Source of the DNA: Hemileia vastatrix
Taxonomy: Eukaryota; Basidiomycota; Pucciniomycetes; Pucciniales; Zaghouaniaceae
NCBI GenBank assembly: GCA_030280995.1
Contig: JASXTE010000002.1
Span: 24,463,683-24,527,682, forward strand
Direction: 5' to 3'
DNA: 64,000 nt
The translations under genes were made by a program, and so were the position numbers. The notes under the pieces were generated by a model. That model was given only the letters and a program-made list of their open reading frames with translations, searched no databases and was not told the origin of the DNA. Positions 11,106-24,327 of the stretch are shown piece by piece (positions within the stretch are counted from its first letter, which is position 1; each line of letters opens with the position of its first letter).

Positions 11106-11399
11106 CCTCTATTTGAAACTATCAGGAATTTATCAGGAAACTGTTGGGAAACCATCCTGAAACTTTCAGAAATATGTTTTTAAATCAGATGAAAAAACAT
11201 TGAAAAAATAAACTGTCACAGATTGAATCCAGAACAATCCCTCCTTGAGAAGAGCTTTGGAACCACATTGAACATCAGTTAATCTCAGGTTTGGAAAAAG
11301 GTTGAACAACATCACTTAGCATACCTTAATATTCAAATATTAAACTTGAATATATGTTGTGTGTTTGATATAGATGCATATGCATTTGAATTTGCATGG

Positions 11400-11660
11400 T
11401 GGATACTTATTGCATGTTAATAATTGATGTGAAATGCCTATCCAAAGTGTATGCATAATGACTATGAAGAATAAATATGCATAAAAAATATGCATAGTGA
11501 TTATGCATAAAAAATATGCATCTTGAATATGCATTAAAAATATGCATATTGAATATGCAAAAAAAGGTGCATATATGTATATGAATATAATATATTAATA
11601 TGCATATACATTTTTATAATGAATATGCATATTCATATGCATAAATATGCATTATGATTG
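11400..11660. repeat. ATGCAT-rich minisatellite
   Basis: TATGCATA-type octamers recur every 13-26 bp, mostly as AAATATGCAT(A/T)(T/G)TGAATATGCAT. Each ATGCAT is itself palindromic, so the array can fold on both strands. No coding potential is apparent. Confidence 0.8.
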
Positions 11661-11999
11661 AATGTGCCAGGGTCCAATCTAATTATTTTAACAATTTCTT
11701 AATAATTAATGGGTTTTAATACAAAAACAGGTTGTATTTTTTGTGGGATATTGGATATGATAAGGTCTTTTGTAAAAAAAACTTATATTGTTTAAAAATA
11801 TTCCTGAATCAGATGTGGGATAATCACTACAAAGAATTGTAGGACTGTGGGCAATAAAATATATGCACAAGCAGTAAAGAAAGGACTGAGTGAACCCTTT
11901 TTGTGCAGTGGGAATCATGAGAGTGGAATTGTGGACAAAAAATATAATTCATTATTACTATTTTATTTAATCAAAAAATTTATAATAATAAAAAGAACT

Positions 12000-14900
12000 A
12001 TTTATTCATTGGTATTTGACCTTTGTGCCTCACTCATATTTATCATTTGATTGATTTTTTGTCACCATTATGTTATTAATATTATAAGAATAGCAAAAAC
12101 TTGTGTGCCAAATGCATACCAGGTGATGTTACACCTTTTATATTATTAAATAAAGGTAAAAAAATATGAAAATGATTTGTTTTACAAAAAATAAATTGAT
12201 ATCCAAAAGTAATATGAGGGATAAAAAGGTAAAATTAAAGGGATCAAATATGAAATAAAAAATTAAAGAAAAATTCCTGCCATCAAGAGCGAGTAGACAT
12301 GATGGGGTGAACACCCACCAGTGGCACTAAACTTGGACTATAATTTCTTTTTTGAAAAACAAAAAAGGTGCCAACCTGAGGCTTAACAAAACTTCAGAAG
12401 AACCATTTGGCCATATCAAACAACTTCTAGTGCAATTATTGAAGAAAAAATCATTTTCATTGCAATATAGATAATTGAACACATCAGACTGCATGTGACC
12501 AAAAGTGTCCAGCACAAGTTTGGACAAACTTGTGCTGAAAACTTTTATGATGGAGAGTAGCTAGGGTGGAATTTTTCTTCAGTTCATCTGGTATTTCTTA
12601 TAAACATGTCCACTGGTATTTGATCTTTGTTCCTCACTCATATTTATCATTTGATTGATTTTTTGTCACCATTATGTTATTAATATTATAAGTATTTCAA
12701 AAACTTGTTTACCAAATGCATACCGGGTGATGTTACACCTCTTATAAGATTATTAAATAAAGGTAAAAAAATATGAAAATGATTTGTTATACAAAAAATA
12801 AATTGATATACAAAAGCAATATGAGGGATGAAAAGGTAAAATTAAAGGAACAAAATATGAAATAAAAATTTAAAATAAAAAATTAAAATAAAATTACTGC
12901 CATCAAGAGCAAGTAGACATGTTGGGGAAAATGCCCACCAGTGAGGCTAAACTTGGACTATAATTGCTTTTTTGAAAAACAAAAAAGTGCCAACCTGAGG
13001 TTTAACAAAACTTCAGCAGAACCATTTGGCCATATCAAACAACTTTTAGTGCAATTATTGAGAGAGAATTGATCACACCAGACTGTATGTGACCAAAAGT
13101 GTCCAGCCCAAGTTTGGCTGAACTTGTGCTGAGCACATTTATGACGGAGAGTAGCTAGGGTAGAATTTTTCTTCAGTTAATCTGGTATTTCTTATAAACA
13201 TGTCCATTGGTATTTTATCTTTGTGCCTCACTCATATATATCATTTGATTAATTTATTGTCACCATTATATTATTAATATTATAATATAGAAAAAACTCA
13301 TGTGCCAAATGCATACCAGGTGATGTTACACCTTTTATAATATTATGAAATAAAAGTAAAAAAATATGAAAATGATTAGCTTTACAATAATTAAAATAGA
13401 TATTAAAAAAAAGAGAAATAAAAAAGAAAAATTAATCTCAAAGAGATCAATTGTGAAAAACAAAATACTAGTAAAATTCTTGCTCTCAAGAGCCAGTAGA
13501 AGTGTTGAAACAAATGGGAGCCATCAGGGCTAAATTTTAATAAGTGACATTTTTTTAAAAGATTAAAAATTATACACCTGAGGTCAGGAAGAATGACAGG
13601 TGGATGATTTAGCTAAACAAAACTACTTGTAGTGAAGTTTTATAAAAAAAAGTTTTTTTGTTGCCATAGGGAGAATTGATCCCATCTGACTGCACGTGAC
13701 CAAAAGTGTCCAGCACAAGTTGGGCCAAACCTGTGCTGGACACTTTTATGATAGAGAGTAGCTTGGGTGGAATTTTCATTCATTTCCTTCATCTTGTATT
13801 TCTCATAAACATGTTTACTGGTATTTGATTAGTCTGTATCATTCATATTTATCATCCAATTAATATATTATCACCATTATATCATTAATGTTATTAGTAT
13901 AGGAAAAACTTGTGTGCCAAATGCATACCAGGTGAAGTTATACCTTCAATAATTTTTTAAAATAGACGTAAATAAATATGGAAATGATTAGTTTTACAAA
14001 ACTTAAATAGAAATTTAAAAGTAAAAAGAGGAATAAAAGAGTAAAGTAAAAGTCAAAGAGTTCAAATATGAAAAAATACTAGTAAAATTCAGCAATAAAA
14101 AAGTAAAATAAAAGGGATCAAATAAGAAAAAAAATCTAAGGAAAATTCCCACTATCAATAACAAGTAGAGGTGTTAGATCAAATGTGCACCACCAGGGCT
14201 AAACTTGGACTATATTTTCTTTTTTTTAAAACAAAGAAAGTGTCCTGATGAGTTTTGAAAAATCATCAGGAGGACATTTTGGCAATATCAAACTACTTAT
14301 TGTGCAATGATTAAGCGAAATGTCATTTTCATTTCCATAGAGTAAATTTATCCCATCTGACTGCATGCAACCAAAAGTGTCCAGCACAAGTTACGGCCCA
14401 ACTTATGCTGGACAATTTTATGATGGTGAGTATCTAGGGTGCAGGTCTTCTTCAGTTCATCAGGTATTCCTTATAAACAAATCCACTTCTATATGATCTT
14501 TCTGGGTCATTCATATTAATCATTTGATTTATTGTTTTTCTCCATTATACTATAAATGTTATTAGTATTGAAACAACTTGTAAGCCAAATGCATACTGGG
14601 AGATGCTACATCTTTTATAATCTTATTAAATAAAAGTAAAAAAAATATGAAAAGTATTAGTTTTACAATAAATAAATTGATATTTGAAAGCAAAAAGAGG
14701 AATAAAGAAGTAAAATAAAAGTGATTAAATATGAAATTAAACATTCAAATAAAATTTCTGCCATCAAAGATAATTTGAGTTTTCAGACCAAATTTGCACC
14801 ACCAGTTCTAGATTTGGAATATATTTTCATTTTTTTTAATTAATAAAAGTGTCCACCTGAGGTTTTCCAAAAAATCAGGAGGATAGTATAGCAGTATAAA

Positions 14901-17756
14901 ACTACTTCTTGTGCAATGATTGAGCAAAAATTCATTTTAACTTCCATTGAGTAAATTTATCCTATCTGACTGCATGTAACTAAAGGTGTCCAGCACAAGC
15001 TCAGCTGAACTTGTGCTAGACACTTTTATGATGGAGAGTAGCTAGGGTGCAAGTCTTCTTCAGTTAATCTTGTATTACTTTTAAAAATGTCTATGGGTAT
15101 TTGATCTTTCTGTGTCATCCATATTTATTATTTGATTAATTTTTAGTCACCATTATATTATTAATGTTTTTAGTATAGCAAAAACATGTGTACTGAATGT
15201 ACACTGGGTGATTTTACAACTTTAATAATATTATATAATAAATGTAAAAAAATGTGAAAATTGTCATTTTTACCAAAATAAAATTGATATTTAAAAGCTA
15301 AAGGATAAATAAAAGGGTAAAACTAAAATTAAAGAGATCAAACATGAAATAAAGGTATTAAGTATAATTTCTGGTATCATGAGCCAGTAGAGGCTTCAGA
15401 AAAAATGGGCACCATAATAGATTAACATGGATTAAATTTACTTTTTACCAAAGTAAATAATTGTCTACCTTAGGTTTGGACAAACTTCAGGGGGACAATT
15501 TGTCCATATAAAACTACTTTCAGTGCAATGATGGAGTGATCATTCAGTCTCATTTCCATAAAAAGAATTGATTGCATCTGACGGCATGCAACCAAAAGTG
15601 TCAAGCACAGGTTTGGCCAAACTTGTGCTGGACACTTTGATCATGGAGAGTAGCCAAGGTGCAGGTCATTTTAAATCATCTGGAATCTCTTATAAACATG
15701 TCCCCTGTTATTCAATCTTTGTGCCTCACTCATATTTATCAATTGATTAATTTTTTGTCACCATTATATTATTAATATTATCAGTATAGCAAAAACTTGT
15801 GTGCCAAATGAATACTGGGTGATTTTACACCTTTTATAATATTAGGGGGTACCAATGTTCAGGGATCCGCAATTAGAGATCAGGAATTTTTTTTCTGCAA
15901 TCAGACATTATTAATTGCGGAATATTCTTATCCACTAGCCCCAGGGCTAGTGGATAAGGAGTTCACAATAATGCATTATCCCGCCTCTTATACCACAATT
16001 TCCATTCCTAATTCCTGATCCCAAACTCATCACATCCATGAGGCATATCCAGAGAGTAGTCCAAGATGTGGTTATGGCAGAATTTTGTGCAACATGTAAT
16101 TATGACAGAAAGTTTTCTGATATGTGGTTATGAAAAATTGAGTAGAAAAATGTTGGATATGAGGTGAACATTGACACGTAAAGTGTCTAATAACCCAATT
16201 ATTAGCAAAAATAATTGCAGAAGATAATTGGGGTATAAGGATTTTTATCTGCAATTAATTTAATTGCAGATCCCTGAACATTAATACCCCCTATTATTAA
16301 ATAAAGGTAAAAAAATATGAAAATGATTTATTTTACAAAAAATAAAATCCTATCCAAAAGCAATATGAGGGGAATAAAGTAAAATAAAAGAAATCAAAGA
16401 TGAAAATTAAAATCCAAGTTAAATTCCTGCCATAAACAGAAAAAAGAGATGTTGAATCAAATTAGCAAAATAAGGGCTAAACTTGCACTAAATTTTCTTT
16501 TTTGTAAAATTAAAAAAAAAATCCACTTGAGCTTTACCAAAACTTCAGGATGAAAATTTTGCCATATCAAACTACTTCTAGTGTAATTATTTATCAAAAA
16601 TTTATCTTCATTTCCATAGAGAGAATTGCTCCCATCTGACTGCACCTGACCAAATCTGTCCAGCACAAGCTTGGCCAAACCTGTGCTGGACACTTTTATG
16701 ATGGAGAGTAGCTAGGGTAGAATTTTTCTTCAGTTCATCTAGTATTTCTTACAAACATGTCTACTGGTATTTTGTCTTTGTGCCTCACTCGTAAATATCA
16801 TTTGATTAATTTTTGGTCACCATTATATTATTAATTTTATAAGTATAGAAAAAACTCATGTGCCAAATGCATACCAGGTGATGTTACACCATTTATAATA
16901 TTATTAAATAAATGTATAAAAATATGATTATAATTTATTTTAAAAATTTTTAATTGATATCCAAAAGCAATATGAGGAATAAAAAATTAAGTTAAAGGGA
17001 TCAAATATGAAAAAAGAAATCCAAGTAATATTCCTACTATCAAAGGCCAGTAGAGGTGTTGAAGCAAATGAGAGCCATCAGGGATAAATTGTACTAAATT
17101 TACTTTTTTTTAAAGATAAAAAATTGTGCACCTGTTGTTTCGATGAACTCTAGTTGAAAAATTTGGCTATATAAAACTACTTCTAGTTAAGTTTTTTATC
17201 AAATAATTTTTTTCATTGCCATATAGAGAATTGATCTCATATGACTGCACCTGACCAAAAGTGTCCAGCACAAGTTCGGCCAAAATTGTGCTGGACACTT
17301 TTTTGATGGTGAGTATCTAGGGTGTAGGTCTTCTTCAGTGCAACTGGTATTTGATCTTTCTGTTTTATTAATATTTTATCATTTGATCAATTGTTTGTCA
17401 CCAGTATATTATTATTTTTATTAGTATAGCAAAAAAAACATGTGCAAAATGCTTACAGGGTGATGTTAAACCTTTAATAATTTTATTAAATACAGGTAAA
17501 AAATTATGAAAATGATTTGTTTTACATAAAATTAATTGACATTTAAAAGAAAAAAAGGGATAAAAATAAATAGGTTGAATAAAAGGGATTTTATATGAAA
17601 TTAAAAATTCAAGCTAAATGCCTACTTTCAAGGCTCAGAAGAGGTGTTGGAAAAAATGGGCATCATCAGGAATAAAATTGTACTTAATTTGATTTTTTGA
17701 AAAACTAAATGAAGTTTTCAACTGATTTTTTTCCAATATTTAGTTGGACACTTTGT
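12000..17756. repeat. 606-bp satellite array with palindromic core
   Basis: The marker ACCAAAAGTGTCCAGCAC and its variants recur at about 12496, 13089, 13697, 14369, 14976, 15589, 16647 and 17249. Spacings are 593-672 bp once the MITE at 15845 is removed. Each unit holds a near-perfect inverted repeat of about 46 bp: AAAAGTGTCCAGCACAAG, a GTTTGGCCAAAC-like centre, and the inverse arm. Units also share CTAGGGTGGAATTTTTCTTC and a conserved AT-rich half. The array is cut at 17757 by B2 and resumes at 33224. Confidence 0.9.
15845..16291. mobile_element. 447-bp MITE of the Harbinger-like family
   Basis: Inverted ends GGGGGTACCAATGTTCAGGG and GGGGGTATTAATGTTCAGGG (right end inverted), flanked by TATTA on both sides; the empty site is visible in neighbouring satellite units. 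Its left ~200 bp match 18584-18790 and its right ~220 bp match 24480-24701, so it is an internal-deletion derivative of the 6.1-kb element. A perfect inverted repeat (15-bp arms, 15927-15958) around CTAGCCC lies inside. Confidence 0.95.
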
Positions 17757-18968
17757 GTCGGCCAGTTGTCTAGAAGAAGGTAAGAAAGGGAGAAGGAAGA
17801 GAGGAAGAAAGGAAAATAGGCAAGAAAGGTTTATAGAAAATAAAAGAAATAAAGTAATAATTTATTTAAAGAGAGGCAAAGACGAGTTACTTGAGGGATG
17901 ACACAAAATGAGGTTTTATTTAATGGAAATATTATTTAGAGTAAGGGTTCTGCGCGGCAAACACTATAATTACTATCAGACTTAAAGCAACCTGTAAATA
18001 GTTATATAGAATTTAAATTAGAATTTTAATTCTAATAAAAATAATAATAAAACGTATTGTATTGACAATTTGTTCAGATTTGGTTTGTATAGTAAGTGAT
18101 GAGGCTACAGGAGATTATCCAAGGCCTTTTTATAGGCAATGGGTCCTCTGAAGCGCCACTAAATTTGTAAATAAAAGAATCATAATAAGATGAAGCAAGA
18201 AAATAAAAGAATAAGTGAAAAATTACAATTTAGAGAAAATATGAAACAGATAATAAAAATCCCAATTAAAAACACAATTTTCACGCAACCATTTCCCAAA
18301 TCATTTAAGTAATATAGTGAGTAATTAAACAATCTCTGAGACATGAGAACCATGTGAAAAAGTAATCAAATCAAGTATAACAATATTTTTTATAGATTTT
18401 TGAAGTGAAGCAAATGGAATGTTTTGACGCAACAAAATATTGTAATCAATTTTTGTATTAGTCTGTAGAAAATTAATAAATTGTTTTGGCTATGTAATAA
18501 CTAGTTGAAACAAGTAATTAATTTTTCTACTGAACCAAATTTAGAATTTTAAATTTATTATAATTATTATAATGCATTTAATAGGGGGTATCAATGTTCA
18601 GGGATCCGCAATTAGGGATCAGTAATTTTTTTTCCTGGGATCAGACATTATTAATTGCGGAAGATTCTTATCCACTAGCCCTGGGGCTAGTGGATAAGGA
18701 ATCCACGATAATGCATTATCCCGCCTCTTATACCCCAATTTCAATTCCTAATTCCTGATCCCAAACTCATCACATCCATGATGGATTAGCAAGAAAGTCA
18801 CATGACTCACAATTGTTGATGCCATCCTTAAGTCTTTCCTCACTCTATGACACTTAATTTTGGTGGAGAACACTTAAGTTTTTTTCTATCTACACACCTC
18901 AACTTCACATTTGGCGGTGAATTTCCACTTCCCACTTCCCTCATCACATATCCCTTCCATCGACAACA

Positions 18969-20230
18969 ATGAAGCACCTCTCTACTAGGAAGCTACTTCA
19001 CTCAACAATGAATTCTATCACTTTTCTCTTAGTTCTTTACTATAAATCTGACTCTTATTTGGAAGATGCTTTAGCTTATATGTGTTTTCTTTCCAAAAAG
19101 TGTTACATCATCACCAGGGGGCCAAATCTTTATCATGATCCCCGATATTATCTGGCCTCCATTCTCAACATTCCTCATTTAAACTTCACCCAACTTTTTA
19201 GAACTTCTCCCAATTCTTTCTTCAAACTTTATCAACTCATTTCTGAACATCCTATCTTCCATAACAACTCTCATAATAAACAGCGTAATCCTGCCATCCA
19301 ACTTGCTGTTGCTCTATGTCACTTTGGCTCAAATGGAAATGGTGCTGCCGTAAGACGTTTGGATAATCTCTTTAACATAGGATATGGTACCGAGATATTA
19401 TACACCAAGCGCTGTATGATTTCTATCCTTTACCTCAAGTCTCAAACTCTTGCTTGGCCAACTCCAGAACAGTGACTTGAATCCTCTCAAGTAATGCAAG
19501 CTGAAGGTTTCCCTGGCTGTATTGGTTTTGTTGATGGCACAACCATCCCTTTGAGTCAAAAGCCTGCTCATGATGGCAACCATTATTTTGATCGCAAAAA
19601 AAGGTTTCTTCAAAATCTTCTCCAAGTTCTCATCTTTCACAATCTAACTTTTTATCTTCTTTCTAGATACTCTATTTCCGTTCAACTTGTATGAGATGTC
19701 AATAAAAAAATTATTGCTTTTCACAGTGGCTGCCCTGGATCATGTCATGACTCTTCTGTCTTCCAAATAATGAGGATTTCTCAATCCCCTGACTCATACT
19801 TTGACAAATCTCAGTACCTCCTTGCAGACTCAGCATATGCAAGTGGAAAGTACATTATACCTGCTTTCCGTGGTGCAACTTCAGAAATGACCGCAAAACT
19901 GCCTTTAATTATCACCTTGCACAATCAAGAGTACAAATTGAACATGCTATAGGTATTTTAAAGGGACAATTTTCTAGTCTTCGGGAGCTCAGAATCCAAT
20001 TTCAAAAAAAATTGGAGATCAAAACTTCAAATCATTGGATCTTGACTTGCGTAATACTCCACAATATTCTAGCTGATTTAAAGGATGAGTGGAATGATCT
20101 TTATGAAGAAGAGTATCCTGAACCACCACCGGCACTCCCCTCCCTTGATTCACAAATCATTCAATCAATGGGCATATGCACAATTATAATGCCAATTACT
20201 TTCCAACATTTCACTTTGCAAAGCTTTTAA
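18969..20230 (+). pseudogene. PIF/Harbinger-type DDE transposase, decayed
   Basis: The ATG at 18969 (MKHLSTRKLL) opens an N-terminal helical part ending WPTPEQ before a TGA at 19473. The same frame resumes with the first catalytic region GCIGFVDGTTIPL. A 63-bp intron (19604-19666, GTTTCTTC to TTTCTAG, with a CTAAC branch site) splits the RKKRYS motif. A second TGA at 19692 replaces a codon just before DVNKKIIAFHSG. GSCHDSSVF and LADSAYASG (second aspartate) follow. A frameshift near 19900 then precedes IEHAIGILKGQF (catalytic glutamate). All three acidic residues survive, but two stops and a frameshift make the gene non-functional. Its role was cutting and pasting this element and its MITEs. 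Confidence 0.9.
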
Positions 20231-21490
20231 TTTTTAATTTTTATGTTTTCATACTTTCCAAATGTCCTCTTTGTGTACTTTATTCACTTGGTTTTGTATT
20301 TTGGTTTGTTTCATATTTATTTATTTTTTTGAATTTACGGTGAATATCTTTTTTTTGGATGGCTCATTGGTTTTCTTTCACCAGCTCAACATGAAATTGC
20401 ATATTTTCTGAAATTGCATATTTTGTCAGTGATTTTTTTTTTTCATTCATCCCTCATATCCTTTTCCTATTCTCCTCCAACATCCCTCAAACAATTTGGT
20501 TTCATTCATTTTGTCATCTCATCTCTCCAGGTAAGTCATTTTATTCTTTTTTTTGATTACTAATTATAATTTTTTTTGTTTTTTTCTGTTTATTTTATTT
20601 TTTTTATCTAAATTTTTTTTGTAAGTGGTTAATTTGGATTTCAATGGTATAATTAACCTTTTTTTTTCTCTCCTTCTTTACTTTCTTTTTTAGCTCCATC
20701 ACCCTACTCTTCATCCCTCCTTGGCATGGTCATTATCCCCCCTTTCCCTTATTTCACTTTTTTTGGCTCCATTTTATTGAAACACATACATTGTACATTC
20801 TTTATGTATTTCACTTACTCAATATTCAAATTCCCCACAATTCCAACATCAATCTTTCTCACTCTATTTTTCCTACTTTTCAATCAAGGTAAGTTTCATC
20901 TCCTTTTTTACATGCCTATATGATGTCTCATTCCTTTTATGAAAACTTCATACCTAAATATATGTATGACTCTTATCTGGATAACAGTGAACTTATAAAA
21001 CTCCTTTTGATCTCATCTTCATTACCACTTTTCAAGTTTTTGTAAAATTTTGAAAATCAGACTTGGAATTAGGGTTAGGTTTATTCAAATCTAATGTACT
21101 TTTTACTGAAGATTCTCCTGAAGGCTACCTTTCATTTCCTACAAACAGATTTGAATTTGATTCAGTGGTTGCTGAAATATTGACTGTTAAAGTTAAGCCT
21201 TTTTTTTCCCAATTTATATTTTTATTTCATTTTTTTATGTAACAAATTAGGGTTAGGTTTATTAAATTCACATGTCCTTTAACTGAAGATTCTACTAAAG
21301 CATATCTTTCATTTCCCACAAACAGGTTTGAATTAGGTTCAGTGGTTGCTGAGATTTTGACCTTTGAAGTTGAGCCTTTTTTCCAAATTTCACTTGTCTT
21401 ATTTCACATTTTTATATTGCATATTTATAGGATAAGGATTCTGAAAATCTTATATGATTATTATCTAGGCATTTAAATTAGATAGGCATA
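20231..21490. repeat. Intergenic stretch with a ~177-bp tandem duplication
   Basis: T-rich DNA between the transposase and the oxygenase-like frame. Two similar blocks of about 135 bp start at 21069 and 21247, both opening AATTAGGGTTAGGTTTATT and both containing TTTGAATT(T/A)G(A/G)TTCAGTGGTTGC. No gene is supported; an upstream exon of the oxygenase gene could lie here. Confidence 0.65.
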
Positions 21491-21496
21491 TATTAG

Positions 21497-22114
21497 TTGG
21501 TCAAGAATATCACTAAAGCTCAAAAAGATGAAGATTTTTGCTTATGGGACACTCTACCTTCCTTTAACTCTTTTCTTGCTTTTCGACTCAAAAATCTCTG
21601 TAATAAAGCATTTGAAAAAAATCATGAACTTGCAACCAAAGTTGGAATACCGAATTGGTGTGACTCCAAATTGGAAGATATCAGCCACGAATATCTTTTA
21701 TTTTCTAATGTTATTATCACTCATTCTGGATTCCACAATAGGATTCATATCGATAGAAATGATGCCAATTTTCTTACTTTTGGAATATTCTCATATATCA
21801 AACCGATTACTGGGCAACCAATACTATCTCCAGCCAAAATCAAAGGACATGGTTTATATTTTCCAGACCACCGGTGCATCATTGATTTTGGTTTGGGAAA
21901 TGGTATCATCAAAACTATTTGGAACTCTTCTAAGGATAATCATCAAACGACCAAAGCTCCTCCTGGTTTGGAATCCTGTCAAGATTTCACTCATTTTGGT
22001 TGTTCTTTTCAAATAAGTCAAAAGTTGATTCAAAGAATCAACAAGGTAAAGAAAGAAGGTAAAGTTAATCAATTTAAAAAAACTTTATCTAGATCCAAAA
22101 AGTATGGGGATTAG
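21497..22114 (+). CDS. Tet-like 2OG-Fe(II) oxygenase domain, partial gene
   Basis: 205 codons with no stop. The frame has no ATG at all and begins directly after an AG, so 21497 is probably a 3' splice site and the first exon is unidentified upstream. The pattern matches the Tet-like 2OG-Fe(II) oxygenases that are numerous in rust fungi. A candidate HxD iron-binding motif lies in NRIHIDRNDAN, followed by FLTFGIFSYI and a TG turn. After that come GHGLYFPDHRCIIDFG, GIIKTIWNSS and a candidate distal histidine in DNHQTTK. Relatives (TET/JBP) oxidise methylated bases; activity here is not shown. The C-terminus is lysine-rich. It lies within the Harbinger-like element, so it is transposon cargo. 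Confidence 0.7.
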   Translation: MVKNITKAQKDEDFCLWDTLPSFNSFLAFRLKNLCNKAFEKNHELATKVGIPNWCDSKLEDISHEYLLFSNVIITHSGFHNRIHIDRNDANFLTFGIFSYIKPITGQPILSPAKIKGHGLYFPDHRCIIDFGLGNGIIKTIWNSSKDNHQTTKAPPGLESCQDFTHFGCSFQISQKLIQRINKVKKEGKVNQFKKTLSRSKKYGD

Positions 22115-22407
22115 AGTTGTCATCAAAAATTTTATATTTTTTCATAACTTTTTAATAAATATTTTTTATATATCAATTTCCTCAACTAAAGTAATGGGCC
22201 AACGAGCTTGTGTTGTATAACAGGTAATCATGATAACATTTATTTGTTTCATGGGGTTCCTCTTGCCTATACCTGTTGAAAGTCCCAAACTTTTGTTTCT
22301 CGACTTGGTCTGCATTTTGGCTTGAGGAATTGTCATTACTTTAAACTAGGGAAATTGATATATATTAGATATTTATTTAATAATTTATGTGATTATATTA
22401 AATTTAG

Positions 22408-22850
22408 ATGACTTCCACCCCTTACCTCAATAAAATTCAGGGAGGGGTATTGCCAAATTTTCATATCTGACATGTGAAATTGATGACTTAGAAAAATTTT
22501 GGTGATACCCACCCCTTGCTTCAATAAAATGCAGGGGAGAGTATTGCCAATTTTTTAAAACAGATATAGAACTTTTTTGACTTGTAAATATTTTGGTGAA
22601 ATTTTTTTGGTGATACCCGTCCCTTACTTCAATAAAATCCAGGGGGGGTATTGCCAAAATTTTTTATAAGACTTGTGAAATTCTTGACTTGTAAGAATTT
22701 TGGGGATACCGGTAAAATTCAGGGGGTAGTAAAGCCAAATTTTCATATAAGACTTTCAAGATTCATGACATGAAAGAATTTTTGTGATACCCACCCCCTA
22801 CTTCCAAAAACTCCAGGGGTGGGGGATTGTCAAATTTTCAAAGGAGACTT
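22408..22850. repeat. ~105-bp minisatellite inside the Harbinger-like element
   Basis: Four to five units with the core GATACCCACCCCTT, then TTCAATAAAATNCAGGG and GGGTATTGCCAAATTTT. They recur near 22410, 22505, 22611, 22705 and 22785. Complementary ACCCC and GGGGT blocks within each unit could pair. It does not extend beyond the transposon. Confidence 0.8.
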
Positions 22851-22976
22851 GAAAATTTTATTTAAAAAAAGAATATTTAACATTAAAATATGATATTTCA
22901 AGAAATACAGAAAATAATTGTAAAATTTATGTACAAATAAATATGAACACATGAAGTGTGAAAGAAATAAAAGAAA

Positions 22977-24327
22977 CTATTCAACAAAAAATTTCATTAA
23001 ATGTTCTATTTCTTCAACAGATTTGTTTGCTTTAATGCATTCAATCAAGAAATCTTTCTTTTTAGAACTTACTTGAAGATCATGCTTATACTTCATCTGT
23101 TCCATTAAGTTTTGATGCTCAAGTGTTTTTTCCTCTTTTTGTGGATTTTTCAATACTAAGAGTTAGCTCGAACTTCTTCTCCTCCAAATCTTGGACCCGA
23201 TCATCCTTCCATAAGGAGAGCTCGTACTTCCTCTCTTCTAAATCTTGTACTCTGTCATCCCTCCTTAAAGAGAGCTCATATTTCTTCTTTTCAAAGCTTA
23301 GAGTCTCTTTAGCAATTTCCACTTGTTCTAGAGTGAGAATAAAAATTAACATAAAGTAGAAGAAAAGCAGATTAAAGTAATAAGAGGTATGATATCACTT
23401 ACCAGCATCACGTTTCTCTAAATACTGTTCCATCGAAGGAAAATGTGTTTGTGATAAAGTATCACTTTTTTGTCTTCTTTGGGAGAGGAAATTTAGACTA
23501 CTTGAAGCCCTTTGCTTTTTTTTCAACGTAGCATTTTCCTCCTCATCATTGTCACTATCTTCAGACTCAGTTGATTGAGGATCCTGGGTTTGTTCATCAG
23601 CCTTTTAAGAAATAAGAAAAAGATAAGTAAATAAAAAATAGAATTGATAAGATAAAAGAAAAAAGAAACAGACCTGAGTTAGATTTGGTTGGGTTAAATC
23701 ACCTATAGGATCTACAGAAAAGCTATCTAGATATGTCTCATTCAAATGAGGGGAGGCTTGAGTGGAGGAAGAGGATGGGAAAAGATTTTCTTCAACATCA
23801 TGTTCGGAGATAGGATCTTCACCATCCAACATGTTTACATGATTAACATCGGCTCGCTCTCCAAAAATTGCATCCATCTCTTTAAAGTAAGGACATAAAG
23901 AATCAAGTTTTTCGTCTATGGATTTTATGCCCTTAGTTATATCCTTGTCGGTAATCCCAAAACCAGTGGAAGATGAAAGAGCCTTTGCCTTCTTGTATTA
24001 TGCTCGGTAATGCTTGAAGCGTTCAGACATCTGTTTAGGCAAAAGATAAATCCTTCCCTTGGTCTTATTCCGTAATTCATTTTCAATTAGAAGATAGCCA
24101 TTAACTTTTGATGCAGGGGGGCGGCCTACTTTAGTGGCATACTCAGTACCAAAACAAGAGTCATAGTTAGATTTGTTTTTCAGCCAGTTGATAAGAATGA
24201 GATGGTCATCATTTTTTAATTGAACAGTCTTTGATTTCTTGGCTGAGCGGGGGAAAGAGGAAGTAGTGAGAATCGAAGAACAACTGGGTGATAGCTGCCT
24301 TTGAGAAGATCTAGGATGACGAGGCAT
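22977..24327 (-). pseudogene. Harbinger-associated Myb/SANT-like protein, decayed
   Basis: The ATG at 24327 (MPRHPRSS) starts a serine-rich tail, then a Myb/SANT-like region (HLILINWLKNKSNYDSCFG to SERFKHYRA). A TAA at 23998-24000 interrupts it. The frame continues with KKAKALSSSTGFGITDKD and FKEMDAIFGERADV, typical of rust Harbinger partner proteins. Two introns are visible: 23602-23673 (GTCTGT to AAAAG) and 23328-23402 (GTAAGT to TCTAG); both join in frame. The last exon holds 18-residue repeats (KKYELSLRRDDRVQDLEE and variants) in a coiled coil, then a frameshift near 23150. Partner proteins of this kind bind the element ends with the transposase. Confidence 0.8.

Noticed and set aside
11400..11660. 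CRISPR-like regular repeat array
   Set aside because: Units are ATGCAT-rich with no unique spacers, and the genome is eukaryotic.
12000..17756. Centromeric satellite
   Set aside because: A 606-bp array confined between transposon ends and only nine or so units is better explained as part of element Y; nothing shows centromere function.
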